A stretch of DNA of 64,000 nt from an uncultured Bacteroidales bacterium (lineage in GTDB: Bacteria > Bacteroidota > Bacteroidia > Bacteroidales > Paludibacteraceae). How positions within the stretch are numbered: the first letter of the stretch is position 1; each line of letters begins with the position of its first letter. The translations under genes and the position numbers were made by a program. The stretch is taken from contig ONHW01000001.1 in assembly GCA_900317745.1 (NCBI GenBank), positions 140,840 through 204,839 of the forward strand, given 5' to 3'. This document shows, piece after piece, positions 51,847 through 61,334 of the stretch. Under the pieces are notes generated by a model that was given only the letters and a program-made list of their open reading frames with translations, did no database searches and was not told the origin of the DNA.

Positions 51847-54705
51847 ATGAAGAAATTATTCTCAATTCTCGCCGCCGTGCTATTTGCAGGTAGCATGATG
51901 GCTGAGACGGTTACCCTCACTATGGCGGATTTTGCTGATGTAAGTTTTTCGGATCAAATTTCCGGAATATCTGTTTCAACTGCTAAAAATGCAGGTCAAA
52001 CGGCTCCCGCTTACAATGCAACAGGTAAAGACCTTCGCGTGTATGCTAAAGGCTCGATTACAATCGAGGCTGCTAAAAACATTACATCTATCTCTTTCAC
52101 TATTTCTAGCCAAGGTAAGAAGCGTCTTGCACCGCTTACCGCAAGTGTGGGATCTGTAGTTGTAGCCGGCGATCCTGACTTTACGGCTGAATGGACAGGT
52201 TCTGCTACTTCGGTTACGTTGACTGTAGGTGATGTAGCATCGTATGGAACAGAAAGTACAAAAGCTGGTCAATTGTGCTTTACAGCTATTGTTGTTACCA
52301 TCGGCGAAGGTGGTGGTGGCGAAACTCCCGCTGTAGCTACTCCGGTTATCTCCGGCAGTGAGACCTTCACTGGGAGCTTGACTATTACGATGACCTGCTC
52401 TACTCCTGATGCTGACATCTACTACACCACCGATGGTACCACTGATCCTAAGTGTGATTGCGCGGCTGCCCCGGAGTACAAAGCCCCGATCACCATTACA
52501 GAGACCACTACTATCATGGCTGCTGCTTATACCGGCAATGATTGGAGTGCTGTGGCTACCAAGACTTTCACCAAGGTGGAACCGGCTCAGGCTGTCACTT
52601 GTGTGGATGTTTATTTAATGGCTAAGGGAGATGTAGTTGATTTGCTCAACGATGTAACGGTTACCTATGCTAACGGCAAGAACGTTTGGGTAAAAGACGG
52701 CTCTGCTCCTATGCTTATCTTCCTGCCCTCCGACGGTTCGTATGTTCCGGGTGACATCCTTTCTGGAGTTGCCGGAGTTGTGGATATTTACAATGGCGTG
52801 CACGAAATCAAACCGACGGCAGACCAAGTTAGCGCAATTACTGTTACTAAGGGTGAAGCTCCCGCTGCTATCCCTGTTGTCAATATGGACGAGTATGATG
52901 TAAACAAATACATCGTTATGGAGGGTGTTCAGGTTTCGGGTTCTTTCCAGGAAGGTACACAATCCAATATCACTGTCAACGGTGTCGTTGTTCGTAACCA
53001 GTTCAAGAACGGCTATACTTTCGCGGCTGACAAGCTGTATAACATCTACGGTGTTGTTACACTCTACCAAAGCAATCCTCAAGTATATTTCATCACCGCC
53101 ACTGAAGCTGGTGATGCACCCGGTGGTGGTGGCCAAACCGGCGAAATCACTACCTGCGCTGCTGCCGCTGAGGCTGCCCTCTCTGTAAGTGCAAACAACG
53201 AACTCTACAACAACGGTGCTTCATATACCATCACAGGCTACGTTACATCTATTGCTTACGCTTGGAAAGAAGGCTCGATGAGCTTCTGGATGGCTGATAC
53301 CGAGAATGGTGGCAATGTGCTGGAGGCTTACAAGTGCGCTATTGCAAATGAGGCTGACGCTGTGCTGGTTGGCGACAAAGTAGCCGTTACAGGACAACTG
53401 ACCAAATATAACTCAACTCCCGAATTTGCTGCAGGTTGCACCGTTGAAATCATTGAGCGTGCTGAAGCTGCAAAGAACCTTGGCGAGAAAACTATCGCTG
53501 AGTTCCTCGCTCTCAAGAATACCAAAGATACTTGCATCCTCACCGGCGTTGTAGCCAATATCCAGAATGAGGAATATGGCAACTTCGACCTCGTTGACGA
53601 AACAGGTTCGGTTTATATCTACGGTCTGTTGACTCCGGAAGGCGAGAGCAAGAAATTCGCTGACCTCAACGTAGCTGAGAAAGATACCCTTACTGTCCTC
53701 GCTATCTACAATGAGTACAACGGAAACCCGCAGGCTAAGAACGCTATCTTCGTTGAGGTAAAGAAAGCAGCTGTTGAGCCGGGCGACACGATCAAACTCG
53801 TCTTCGACAATGGTGGAGTAGATAACTACTACTATGCTAATTATGGCTCTACCGACATCCAACTCTACAATATTCCTGTAGTGGGCGGCAAACTCCAAGG
53901 CGACGGTGACTTTATCCAACTCGAAATCTATCCTGCTGATCCGAACGACATCTCCGGCGAGTATTCGATCGAGGATGAAGGATTGGATGATTACTATACT
54001 TACCTCATGCGCATCAGCGGAAATGATACTACAGAGATTGAATTCGTTGCCGGTAGTATTACGGTCAGTGTCCAGAACCCTGATAAAGAGAACAGCTCGG
54101 CTGACCTCACTGTGCAGGGAGAACTGAAGACGGCTGAAGGCGATGTTTACGTAATCAACTCTACTCTGAATGTTTACTACAACTTCACCATCTCCGAGGA
54201 AGAGAAGTACACGCTTGATGAGGCAGAGACTGACTTCAATTATAACTTCGATACGTATCAAATCATGCTGACCGGTAACGATATTATCGTAGGCGTTTTT
54301 GCTCAGACAGACGAAGCATTGATTGCTGCTACGATCGTTTTGCCGCAAGGTCATACCGAACTGGTAGCCGGTGAGTATGAGGTTTCCGTTATGCCGATGT
54401 ACGGCACAGTAATGGCTGGTCAGTACACCGCTGAAGGACCGCAACCGTCATATGCTTTGACGAATGACGGTAAACTCTGGTATATCGTTTCTGGTAAAGT
54501 TACCGTAGAAGGAGATGGCTCTATCGTAATCGACGCGCTCAACTCGAACGGCAAGGCTATCAAGTCCACGCTGGACCACCTCCAGGGTATGGGCATCGAG
54601 GATGTGAATGCTGCTAAGAAGGTCACCAAGTCCATTATCAACGGTCAGCTCATCATCGAGAAGAACGGCGTACGCTACAACGTCAACGGTCAACGAATCA
54701 AATAA
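51847..54705 (+). CDS. Secreted modular protein with chitobiase-type and several OB-like domains (copy 2)
   Basis: A 952-residue exported protein. The signal peptide MKKLFSILAAVLFAGSMMA and the first roughly 150 residues are close copies of gene 1, so this end arose by duplication. A chitobiase-type repeat (about 160-245, YYTTDGTTDPKCDCAAAPEY) is followed by at least three OB-like units (DVTVTYANGKNVWVKDGSAP, ITGYVTSIAYAWKEGSMSFW, ILTGVVANIQNEEYGNFDLV), a Gly-rich linker, and a long acidic beta-rich part. The tail KSIINGQLIIEKNGVRYNVN matches those of its neighbours. The function is unknown; carbohydrate or surface binding is plausible. Confidence 0.75.
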   Translation: MKKLFSILAAVLFAGSMMAETVTLTMADFADVSFSDQISGISVSTAKNAGQTAPAYNATGKDLRVYAKGSITIEAAKNITSISFTISSQGKKRLAPLTASVGSVVVAGDPDFTAEWTGSATSVTLTVGDVASYGTESTKAGQLCFTAIVVTIGEGGGGETPAVATPVISGSETFTGSLTITMTCSTPDADIYYTTDGTTDPKCDCAAAPEYKAPITITETTTIMAAAYTGNDWSAVATKTFTKVEPAQAVTCVDVYLMAKGDVVDLLNDVTVTYANGKNVWVKDGSAPMLIFLPSDGSYVPGDILSGVAGVVDIYNGVHEIKPTADQVSAITVTKGEAPAAIPVVNMDEYDVNKYIVMEGVQVSGSFQEGTQSNITVNGVVVRNQFKNGYTFAADKLYNIYGVVTLYQSNPQVYFITATEAGDAPGGGGQTGEITTCAAAAEAALSVSANNELYNNGASYTITGYVTSIAYAWKEGSMSFWMADTENGGNVLEAYKCAIANEADAVLVGDKVAVTGQLTKYNSTPEFAAGCTVEIIERAEAAKNLGEKTIAEFLALKNTKDTCILTGVVANIQNEEYGNFDLVDETGSVYIYGLLTPEGESKKFADLNVAEKDTLTVLAIYNEYNGNPQAKNAIFVEVKKAAVEPGDTIKLVFDNGGVDNYYYANYGSTDIQLYNIPVVGGKLQGDGDFIQLEIYPADPNDISGEYSIEDEGLDDYYTYLMRISGNDTTEIEFVAGSITVSVQNPDKENSSADLTVQGELKTAEGDVYVINSTLNVYYNFTISEEEKYTLDEAETDFNYNFDTYQIMLTGNDIIVGVFAQTDEALIAATIVLPQGHTELVAGEYEVSVMPMYGTVMAGQYTAEGPQPSYALTNDGKLWYIVSGKVTVEGDGSIVIDALNSNGKAIKSTLDHLQGMGIEDVNAAKKVTKSIINGQLIIEKNGVRYNVNGQRIK

Positions 54706-54796
54706 AACATCGTCTGAAATTATTGATAATTATTGATAATTGTTGACCCCAATTAACCATATGCAAATTATTGTTAATTGTTGACCAACATTCTCT

Positions 54797-54832
54797 AAGG
54801 AAGAACGCCCGATGAGCGTTCTTCCTTATTTT
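54797..54832 (+). terminator. Terminator after secreted-protein gene 2
   Basis: AAGGAAGAACGC and GCGTTCTTCCTT form a perfect 12-bp stem followed by ATTTTA. The 90 bases before it hold ATTATTGATA and ATTGTTGACC direct repeats. Confidence 0.85.
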
Positions 54833-54905
54833 ATACGCACGCACACGAGGAAATTTACCCTTTTTCAGTAAAAAAACAAATATTTAGAAAATTATTGCAA
54901 ATAAA

Positions 54906-54937
54906 TTTGCTTTTATCAAAAAAAAGTCGTACCTTTG
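54906..54937 (+). promoter_or_regulatory. Promoter and conserved leader of the third secreted-protein gene
   Basis: TTTG (54906-54909), 20 bases, TACCTTTG (54930-54937). The -33 surroundings and the leader block at 54978-55001 match those of gene 1, so the two are probably regulated together. Confidence 0.7.
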
Positions 54938-55017
54938 TACCGCTTATGTGGAATAACGCATTTTTTATGCTTTATAACATAACTAACCAATTTTTATTAA
55001 CAATAAAACTAAAAATC

Positions 55018-56241
55018 ATGAAAAAATTATTCTCATTTATTGCTATTGCATGCATCGCTATGACGGTAAGTGCAGAGCAGATTACTGTTGCCAAAGCTTT
55101 GGAAATTGCTGGTCAGTTGGCAGAGAATGCTTCTACAACTGAGGAGTATGAGGTAGTAGGTTACGTAACTGCTTATGCAGGTTCAGATGCTGCTACAGAC
55201 GGTGGTTGGGCAAAGTACAACAACCAAATCTTCTGGATTGCTGACGAGAAAGGAACAGCTGCATCCAATGCCGACGGTGCACTTGAAGTTTATCAGGGCG
55301 TTGCCGAGGAAATGGTGTATGTTGGTGACAAAATTGTCGTTAAGGCTGCACTCTCCAATTACAAAGGCTTGCTTGAAACAAAGCAAAAAGGTGTTGTAAC
55401 TATTCTTGAGAAAGTTGATCGCCCCGAGCAACCCGTGGTTGAGCCTGCTGATGTTGTAATCAGTGGCGCTGATTTTGCAGGTCAAGGTACTGCTGAAACC
55501 GGTAGCGAAGTATCAGTTACCAAAGACGGCGTTACTTTCACTTGCGACAAGGGCTACAGCGATGACGCGCACAGCACACTCCGCTGCTACAAGAATTCTA
55601 TTATCACAATTTCTTCTACCGGTGAGCAAATCGGTAAACTGGTATTCCAGTTCTACTCAACCTATACCGGTGATTTGGATGAAGAGATTGTTGTTAATGC
55701 ACAAGAGTGGGAGACAACCCTTACTACTTCACAAGCTCGTATCGAGAAAGTTTCTATCTACTTCGGCGAATATGAGGAGAAACCTGTTGAGGAACTTACT
55801 CCTATCACCGTTGCTGAGGCTTTGACTATCGCACAGGCTTTAATTCCCGAAAAGGGCAAATCGGCTACTACTGCTGAGAAATATGCCGTTAAGGGTTATG
55901 TTGTAGGTATCTCGGCAAAGAATGAGAACACCTTCTACCTGGCTGACGAAGCTGGCGCATATGGCGAATTTGAGGCTTACAAGTGCTCGTCTATTGACCG
56001 TGAAGTTAGTGAGGGTGATATCGTAATCGTTACCGGTAAAATCCAGCACTATTTTGGCGAAAGCGATAAAGGTGAGTATCATACGTATGAGATCTCAGGC
56101 GGTACACTCGTTCACGCTGAAGGTGCAGGCGTTGAGAACATTGCTCTCGGCGTTGAGGCACAAAAGGTTATGATGGAAGGCGTTGTTTACATCGTTCGTG
56201 ACAACAAACTCTTCAACCTCCAGGGCGTACAAATCCGCTAA
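55018..56241 (+). CDS. Secreted protein with two OB-like domains (copy 3)
   Basis: From the ATG at 55018 the protein has 407 residues (an earlier frame start at 54895 includes the promoter and is rejected). The signal peptide MKKLFSFIAIACIAMTVSA is followed by an OB-like unit (EYEVVGYVTAYAGSD, VYVGDKIVVKAALSNYKG), a beta domain (about 135-260) and a second OB-like unit (EKYAVKGYVVGISAKNENTF, GDIVIVTGKIQHYFG). The tail QKVMMEGVVYIVRDNKLFNL resembles those of genes 1 and 2. It is probably part of the same surface protein set. Confidence 0.75.
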   Translation: MKKLFSFIAIACIAMTVSAEQITVAKALEIAGQLAENASTTEEYEVVGYVTAYAGSDAATDGGWAKYNNQIFWIADEKGTAASNADGALEVYQGVAEEMVYVGDKIVVKAALSNYKGLLETKQKGVVTILEKVDRPEQPVVEPADVVISGADFAGQGTAETGSEVSVTKDGVTFTCDKGYSDDAHSTLRCYKNSIITISSTGEQIGKLVFQFYSTYTGDLDEEIVVNAQEWETTLTTSQARIEKVSIYFGEYEEKPVEELTPITVAEALTIAQALIPEKGKSATTAEKYAVKGYVVGISAKNENTFYLADEAGAYGEFEAYKCSSIDREVSEGDIVIVTGKIQHYFGESDKGEYHTYEISGGTLVHAEGAGVENIALGVEAQKVMMEGVVYIVRDNKLFNLQGVQIR

Positions 56242-56272
56242 TCGGATGGTAATAACCAAAACAAAAGTGGTG

Positions 56273-56293
56273 CGATTTCGCACCACTTTTTTC
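56273..56293. terminator. Bidirectional terminator between secreted-protein gene 3 and the asparaginase gene
   Basis: AGTGGTGCGA and TCGCACCACT pair with a 2-base loop and have A/T runs on both sides, so it can serve both convergent transcripts. The 100 bases after it hold a TCGATATTCC direct repeat. Confidence 0.8.
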
Positions 56294-56414
56294 GTTTATT
56301 TTTTACTATTGCTCTCGAGTCCTTTTTACTTTTATACTCAAGTTATATTTGCTATCACTCTCGATATTCCTTCGATATTCCCTCGATAAAACCCCGATCG
56401 AACGGAACGTTTTT

Positions 56415-57452
56415 TCAATTTTCCACAGTCATTTCTCCGCAGATAGAAACGTTCAATTGATGTTTTACCCGCTCTATGTCGTCGGGTGATTCGCCAAACA
56501 GAGTCATCATTTTTGTCAGCAACGCTTCTGTCGTTATGTCGTAGCCGGATAGCACGCCTGCTTTCAGCAGGTTTCTTGCTACCTCATATTGTCCCATATC
56601 TACCGAACCCATCGAACATTGCGTTTTGTTCACAATGATTACTCCCCGTTCTGTCGCTTCCTTTAGTGCCTTGTACAGCCATTGTGCCGAAGGCGCATTA
56701 CCCGAACCGTACGTCTCCAGCACGACGCCTTTCAGTCCTTCGGTGTTCAGCACCGCGCGTACAACGGATTCGTTGATTCCCGGAAACAACTTCAGTATGG
56801 CTACATCCGTGCAAGTTTTCGTATGAACGAACAGAGGCATATTGTTGTCTTTCGGATAGTGAATAAGGTTCGTGCGGTACTGGATATGTACGCCGGCTTT
56901 GGCAAGCGACGGATAATTGTATGAGTCAAACGCCTCAAAGTGCTCGGCATTCTTTTTTGTTGCCCGGTTGGCACGGAACAAACTATCCTCAAAGAAGATT
57001 GTTACCTCCGGAACCATCGGTTTGCCGTCTTTGCCTGTTGCTGCGGCTATCTCTATTGCCGTCAGCAGGTTCTCCTTGGCATCCGAGCGCAGCACGCCTA
57101 CCGGCAACTGCGAACCGGTGAACACCACCGGCTTGCTCAGGTTCTCCAGCATAAACGACAATGCCGATGCCGAATAAGACATGGTATCCGTGCCGTGCAG
57201 CACAACAAATCCGTCGTACTTGCCGTAGTTATCCGCCACGGTATTTGCCATTCTTGCCCAGTTCTTCGGACTCACATCCGATGAATCGATCAGCGGATTG
57301 AACGGCAGCATTTCTACATCTACACTGCCTGCAAACAGTTCCGGCACAAATGCCTTGAACGTCTCTACATCCGCCGGACGCAACGCACCCGACTCATGAT
57401 TACGAACCATCGTAATCGTTCCGCCGGTCAGTATTACCAATATTCGTTTCAT
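56415..57452 (-). CDS. ansA: Type I (cytoplasmic) L-asparaginase
   Basis: A 345-residue enzyme that hydrolyses asparagine to aspartate and ammonia. The first nucleophile Thr is in ILVILTGGTITM (T12) and the second catalytic set is in VVLHGTDTMSYSASAL. KPVVFTGSQLPVGVLRSDA and LETYGSGNAPS are family segments. It has no signal peptide, so it belongs to the cytoplasmic type. It follows the response-regulator gene across a repeat-filled gap. Confidence 0.93.
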   Translation of the reverse strand: MKRILVILTGGTITMVRNHESGALRPADVETFKAFVPELFAGSVDVEMLPFNPLIDSSDVSPKNWARMANTVADNYGKYDGFVVLHGTDTMSYSASALSFMLENLSKPVVFTGSQLPVGVLRSDAKENLLTAIEIAAATGKDGKPMVPEVTIFFEDSLFRANRATKKNAEHFEAFDSYNYPSLAKAGVHIQYRTNLIHYPKDNNMPLFVHTKTCTDVAILKLFPGINESVVRAVLNTEGLKGVVLETYGSGNAPSAQWLYKALKEATERGVIIVNKTQCSMGSVDMGQYEVARNLLKAGVLSGYDITTEALLTKMMTLFGESPDDIERVKHQLNVSICGEMTVEN

Positions 57453-57458
57453 ATCAAT

Positions 57459-57533
57459 TCTCTAAACTCTAAACTCTCAACACTAAACACTAAACACTAA
57501 ACGCTAAACCCTCAACCCTCAACTCTCAACTAA
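57459..57533. repeat. CTAAACACTAAAC/CTCAAC tandem repeats between the response regulator and asparaginase genes
   Basis: About ten degenerate 7-bp units fill the gap and run into the 3' end of the response-regulator gene, where they supply its last codons (Val-Glu-Ser) and stop codon. Confidence 0.85.
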
Positions 57534-58199
57534 CCTGTACCCTTTTCCGTGCACGCCTATGATCTGCATGTTTGTGCCGCTCAGGTGCTTGCGCAGATGA
57601 TTGACATACACGCTCAGACTTCGGCTGGCGAAGTACGACTCCTGGTGCCACAATTGTCTAAGGATCAGATTGCGGTCAACAGTCTGATTGATGTTTCTGC
57701 ACAGGATAAGCAGCAGGTCGCTCTCTCTGGACGGCAGGTGTGTCTCGCCTAACATCTGCCGAACGGAATCAAAGTGTTTGTTTCCCAAATCAAACTCCAC
57801 CTCGTTGTTCTTCTTGCTCAGTTGGCAGCGCCTGAGTATAGCGCGCATCTTACACAGCAGGATATCCATCGGGCAGGGTTTGGTCAGGTAGTCGTCGCAA
57901 CCAAGGTTATATCCTTTCACTATATCTTCTATCGCCTTGCGTTCGGTCAGAAACAGTACCGGCACTTCGCTGCCCATGTTACGTATATCTTCGAGTAACT
58001 CAAATCCGTTCTTTTCGGGCATATTGATGTCCAGCAGACATATATCGTACTGCCGTTGGCGGAACGCGTCCCAACCATCCTCTCCGTTGTTGCACAAGGT
58101 CACTTCATAGTTCAGCCGGCGCAGATAATCCGCCAGCAACGAGCCTAAAGCCGCATCATCCTCGCACAACAATACACGTTCTTGTTCTTCAGCAAACAT
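57519..58199 (-). CDS. OmpR-type response regulator, RprY-like
   Basis: The 226-residue protein has a receiver domain (1-120) with acidic pocket CEDDAA, phospho-acceptor Asp57 in ICLLDINMPEKNG and Lys in DYLTKPC, then a winged-helix DNA-binding domain (SRESDLLLILCRNINQTVDR, SLSVYVNHLRKHL). It resembles RprY of Bacteroides. No histidine kinase gene is adjacent. The C-terminal codons come from the CTCAAC-type repeat. The upstream membrane-protein gene ends 25 bp before it, so they may be co-transcribed. Confidence 0.88.
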   Translation of the reverse strand: MFAEEQERVLLCEDDAALGSLLADYLRRLNYEVTLCNNGEDGWDAFRQRQYDICLLDINMPEKNGFELLEDIRNMGSEVPVLFLTERKAIEDIVKGYNLGCDDYLTKPCPMDILLCKMRAILRRCQLSKKNNEVEFDLGNKHFDSVRQMLGETHLPSRESDLLLILCRNINQTVDRNLILRQLWHQESYFASRSLSVYVNHLRKHLSGTNMQIIGVHGKGYRLVES

Positions 58200-58224
58200 A
58201 TTCAGAGCAGTTGTTTTTGCACTC

Positions 58225-59142
58225 CTAAAGTACCAATACGATCCACATATACAACGCTACAGCCCCGATCAGATACAGCAGCAGACTTACTCCGCGACTT
58301 TCACTCTCGTGCTGCAGCATATATATTCCCGCTGTTGTGGATAACGAAAGCGGCAGCAGTACCCATATATCCTGATTGACTGTTGTAAACACAATCAGTG
58401 GTGACGACAGCAATCCTGTCAGCACAGCATGATACAACAACATTCGTGCGCTGACCAGATCATACGAACTGCGTCGGAACGCTCCGCCCGCCACGCATAA
58501 GAATCCTGCGTACATCACACCTACCGTAGCCGTTATACATATAGGCGATGACACGCCGAACCACTCGCGCTCAAACAACTCGTTGTATTCCCACATATCC
58601 GCTATATCAAAGTATAGCAAGATTGCGTAGTATATGCCTACCAGTATGATTCCCAGCAGCGATGCAACTATCGTACGCAATGTGAATGTACCTTGCAGCA
58701 GCACTACCAGCCACAGCATCAGTATGCACCATATAGCGTCGGGCACCCACAGAGCCGTTATGCATAGCAGGATAGTCATTAGCATAACCATGCTGTTGGG
58801 CTCATGATTATCCGTCATGTTGCGTGTAGCGTGCAGGAAAATCAGCATGATAGCGGCTATCAACTGCGGTTCCCAGTGCTCACGCAAGTTCGGCAAAACG
58901 CCTACCGCTGCTACATACAAAACCGCCGGCAGCAGCGAAAAATCTTCGCTGACCTTGGCGCGGTACAGAGTCATACATAGCAGCAAACCGCTGAAAAGGG
59001 TCAGTAACTGGCTGCCAAGTATCGTTCCCCACAACTCGGGCATCCGAATGTAGTCAATCACCCACATACCCGAAGCGCATACCAACAGCAGCAATGCCAT
59101 TGGTGCGCTCATCCGGGTAATATGTCGCAGCCAGTATCTCAC
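58225..59142 (-). CDS. Multi-pass membrane protein of unknown function
   Basis: The 305-residue protein has about nine hydrophobic segments (MSAPMALLLLVCASGMWVID, IWCILMLWLVVLLQGTF, IVASLLGIILVGIYYAILLY). There are few charged residues and no known motif. Proteins of this kind are common hypothetical genes in Bacteroidota. It lies directly upstream of the RprY-like regulator and 31 bp after the M3 peptidase gene. Confidence 0.75.
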   Translation of the reverse strand: MRYWLRHITRMSAPMALLLLVCASGMWVIDYIRMPELWGTILGSQLLTLFSGLLLCMTLYRAKVSEDFSLLPAVLYVAAVGVLPNLREHWEPQLIAAIMLIFLHATRNMTDNHEPNSMVMLMTILLCITALWVPDAIWCILMLWLVVLLQGTFTLRTIVASLLGIILVGIYYAILLYFDIADMWEYNELFEREWFGVSSPICITATVGVMYAGFLCVAGGAFRRSSYDLVSARMLLYHAVLTGLLSSPLIVFTTVNQDIWVLLPLSLSTTAGIYMLQHESESRGVSLLLYLIGAVALYMWIVLVL

Positions 59143-59173
59143 TAACTATTTAACGGCTTAACAGTTTAACCGC

Positions 59174-61267
59174 TTATTCCACAAATCCCTTACGTTGCAG
59201 CAGATATTTCGGGTCAGCCTCTTTGCCGCGGAACTCGAGGTAAAGCTCCTGTGCATCGCGTGTACCGCCCTGCTCGAGCAGGTGGCGGAACTTGGCGGCT
59301 GTAGCCGGGTCGAACAGGTTGCCTGTCTCCTTGAATGCGGCAAACGCATCGGCATCCAGCACGGCGGACCAGGTATAGCTGTAGTAACCAGCCTCGTAGC
59401 CCGTGGTGAAGATATGGTTGTAGAACGTAGGACGGTAGCGAACGATGATCTCGTCGATCATACCCATCTTCTTCAGGCTCTCTGCCTCAAAGGCGTTCAC
59501 ATCCAGACCTTCGGCTGTAGTCAGTTCGTGGAAATCCATATCCAGGATAGATGCGGAGAGCAGCTCTGTCGTTACAAAGCCCTGATTGAACTTGCCTGCA
59601 GCATTGATCTTCTGAATCAGTTCGTCAGGAATAACCTCGCCTGTCTGATAGTGGAAGGCGTAGGTCTTCAGTACCTCCGGTTCGTAAGCATAATTCTCCA
59701 TGAACTGCGAGGGCAGTTCTACGAAGTCACGCGGTGTGTTTGTGCCGCTCAGGTTCTTGTAGTGTGCCTTGCTCAGCAGTCCGTGCAGGGCGTGTCCGAA
59801 CTCATGGAACAGAGTCTCTACATCATCCATCGACAGCAGCGACGGGTTGCCGGCGGTAGGTTTGTTGAAGTTACCTACGTTGATAATCACAGGGCGATGA
59901 TCTACGCCCTCGGCATCCACGTATTGCGTCATGATATTGTTCATCCAAGCACCCGGACGTTTGCCGGCACGGGGGAAATAGTCGGTGTAGAGGATACCGA
60001 TCAGTTCGCCGTCTGCACCGGTCACCTTGAATACTTCTACCTCGGGGTTATACACCGGCATATTCTGCAGCGGCTCGAATTGCAGGCCATAGAGTTTGGT
60101 AGCCACGCCGAATGCGCCTTTGCGTACATTGCTCAGTTCGAAGTACGGCTTGATCTCTTCCTCATCCAGTGCATATTTGGCTTTGCGCAGTTTCTCGGCA
60201 TAGTACCACCAATCCCATGGTTGCAGTTTCTCGCCCGGCAGGTCAGCGTCCAGCATTTTCTGCAGTTCTGCAGCCTCACGCTTGGCAGCAGCCAGCGAGG
60301 GAGCCCACACGGATTGAAGGAAAGCGTCCACCGTCTGATGATTCTTCGCCATGCAGTCCTTCAGGATATAGTCGGCAGGATTGTCGTAGCCGAAGAGTTT
60401 GGCTTTCTCGATGCGAAGTTCCATTTCACGGATGATAACGGCTTTGTTGTCGTTCTGATTGTCGTGGTTGGCACGAGTGGTATAATCCATTAGCAGTTGC
60501 TTGCGCAGTTCGCGGTTCTCGCAGTATTGCAGCACAGGTGTAAACGATGTACGCTTGGGTGAGAACATCCACTCGCCCGGATGTCCGGCAGCTGCAGCCT
60601 CTTCGGCAGCCGCAGCCTTGGCGCTCTCGGGCAGACCTTTCAGTTCCTCTTCGCTGGTTACGAAACGCCGGCAGCTGTTCGTCTCGGCTACAACGTTTCT
60701 GCCGAACTGCAGTGATAGCAGGTCGAGTTCTTCGTTGATCTGTTTGAGGCGTTCCTTCTTGTCAGCAGGCAGGTTCGCACCGTTGTCGGCAAAACCTTTG
60801 TAGGTCTCGGTCAGCAGGCGCATCTGCTCGGGATTCAGATCCAGACTCTCGCGCTGGTCATAAACGGCTTTGACGCGCTCAAACAGTTTGTCGTTCAGCG
60901 TGATGTACGACGACAGTTCCGACAGCATCGGACTCACCTTCTCGGCTATAGCGTCCATCTCGTCGTTACCGTCAGCCTCCAGTACGTTAAAGAACACGCC
61001 TGATACGCGCTCCAGCAGTTCGCCGTTGCGATCCAGAGCAACGATGGTATTTTCGAACGTAGGTGCCTCTGTGTTATTGGCGATAGCATCTATTCCTGCT
61101 TTGTCCTGGCGGATAGCCTCCTCGAAGGCAGGCATATAATGTTCTAACTTCACTTGGTCGAACGCCGGCACACCAAATGGCGTAGCGGGTTGATCAATTA
61201 GCGGATTGGTCTTGTTGCATGCTAACAAACTCATAGCAATTGCTCCTAAAATAATCGTTTTTTTCAT
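59174..61267 (-). CDS. dcp: M3-family peptidyl-dipeptidase, lipoprotein
   Basis: The 697-residue protein has a lipobox (SLLAC, Cys17), so it is probably membrane-anchored in the periplasm. The zinc site is ETLFHEFGHALHGLLS, and the downstream family segments PSQFMENYAYEP and TTGYEAGYYSYTWS are present. Dcp-type M3 enzymes remove dipeptides from peptide C-termini. The length and order fit bacterial Dcp. It is the first complete gene in the right-hand minus-strand group. Confidence 0.94.
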   Translation of the reverse strand: MKKTIILGAIAMSLLACNKTNPLIDQPATPFGVPAFDQVKLEHYMPAFEEAIRQDKAGIDAIANNTEAPTFENTIVALDRNGELLERVSGVFFNVLEADGNDEMDAIAEKVSPMLSELSSYITLNDKLFERVKAVYDQRESLDLNPEQMRLLTETYKGFADNGANLPADKKERLKQINEELDLLSLQFGRNVVAETNSCRRFVTSEEELKGLPESAKAAAAEEAAAAGHPGEWMFSPKRTSFTPVLQYCENRELRKQLLMDYTTRANHDNQNDNKAVIIREMELRIEKAKLFGYDNPADYILKDCMAKNHQTVDAFLQSVWAPSLAAAKREAAELQKMLDADLPGEKLQPWDWWYYAEKLRKAKYALDEEEIKPYFELSNVRKGAFGVATKLYGLQFEPLQNMPVYNPEVEVFKVTGADGELIGILYTDYFPRAGKRPGAWMNNIMTQYVDAEGVDHRPVIINVGNFNKPTAGNPSLLSMDDVETLFHEFGHALHGLLSKAHYKNLSGTNTPRDFVELPSQFMENYAYEPEVLKTYAFHYQTGEVIPDELIQKINAAGKFNQGFVTTELLSASILDMDFHELTTAEGLDVNAFEAESLKKMGMIDEIIVRYRPTFYNHIFTTGYEAGYYSYTWSAVLDADAFAAFKETGNLFDPATAAKFRHLLEQGGTRDAQELYLEFRGKEADPKYLLQRKGFVE

Positions 61268-61334
61268 TGTTTGTAGTTTTTTGTCTTTACTCTTTCAGAC
61301 CGTGGGCCGGTCTATATTCTTTCCGCGCGGCAGT

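Noticed and set aside
52615-54444. Minus-strand frames of 173 and 343 codons opposite secreted-protein gene 2
   Set aside because: They are antisense shadows produced by codon choice in the plus-strand gene.
61297-61313. AGACCG/CGGTCT hairpin between the AsmA-like and M3 peptidase genes as a terminator
   Set aside because: The stem is short and no T-run follows on the minus strand.
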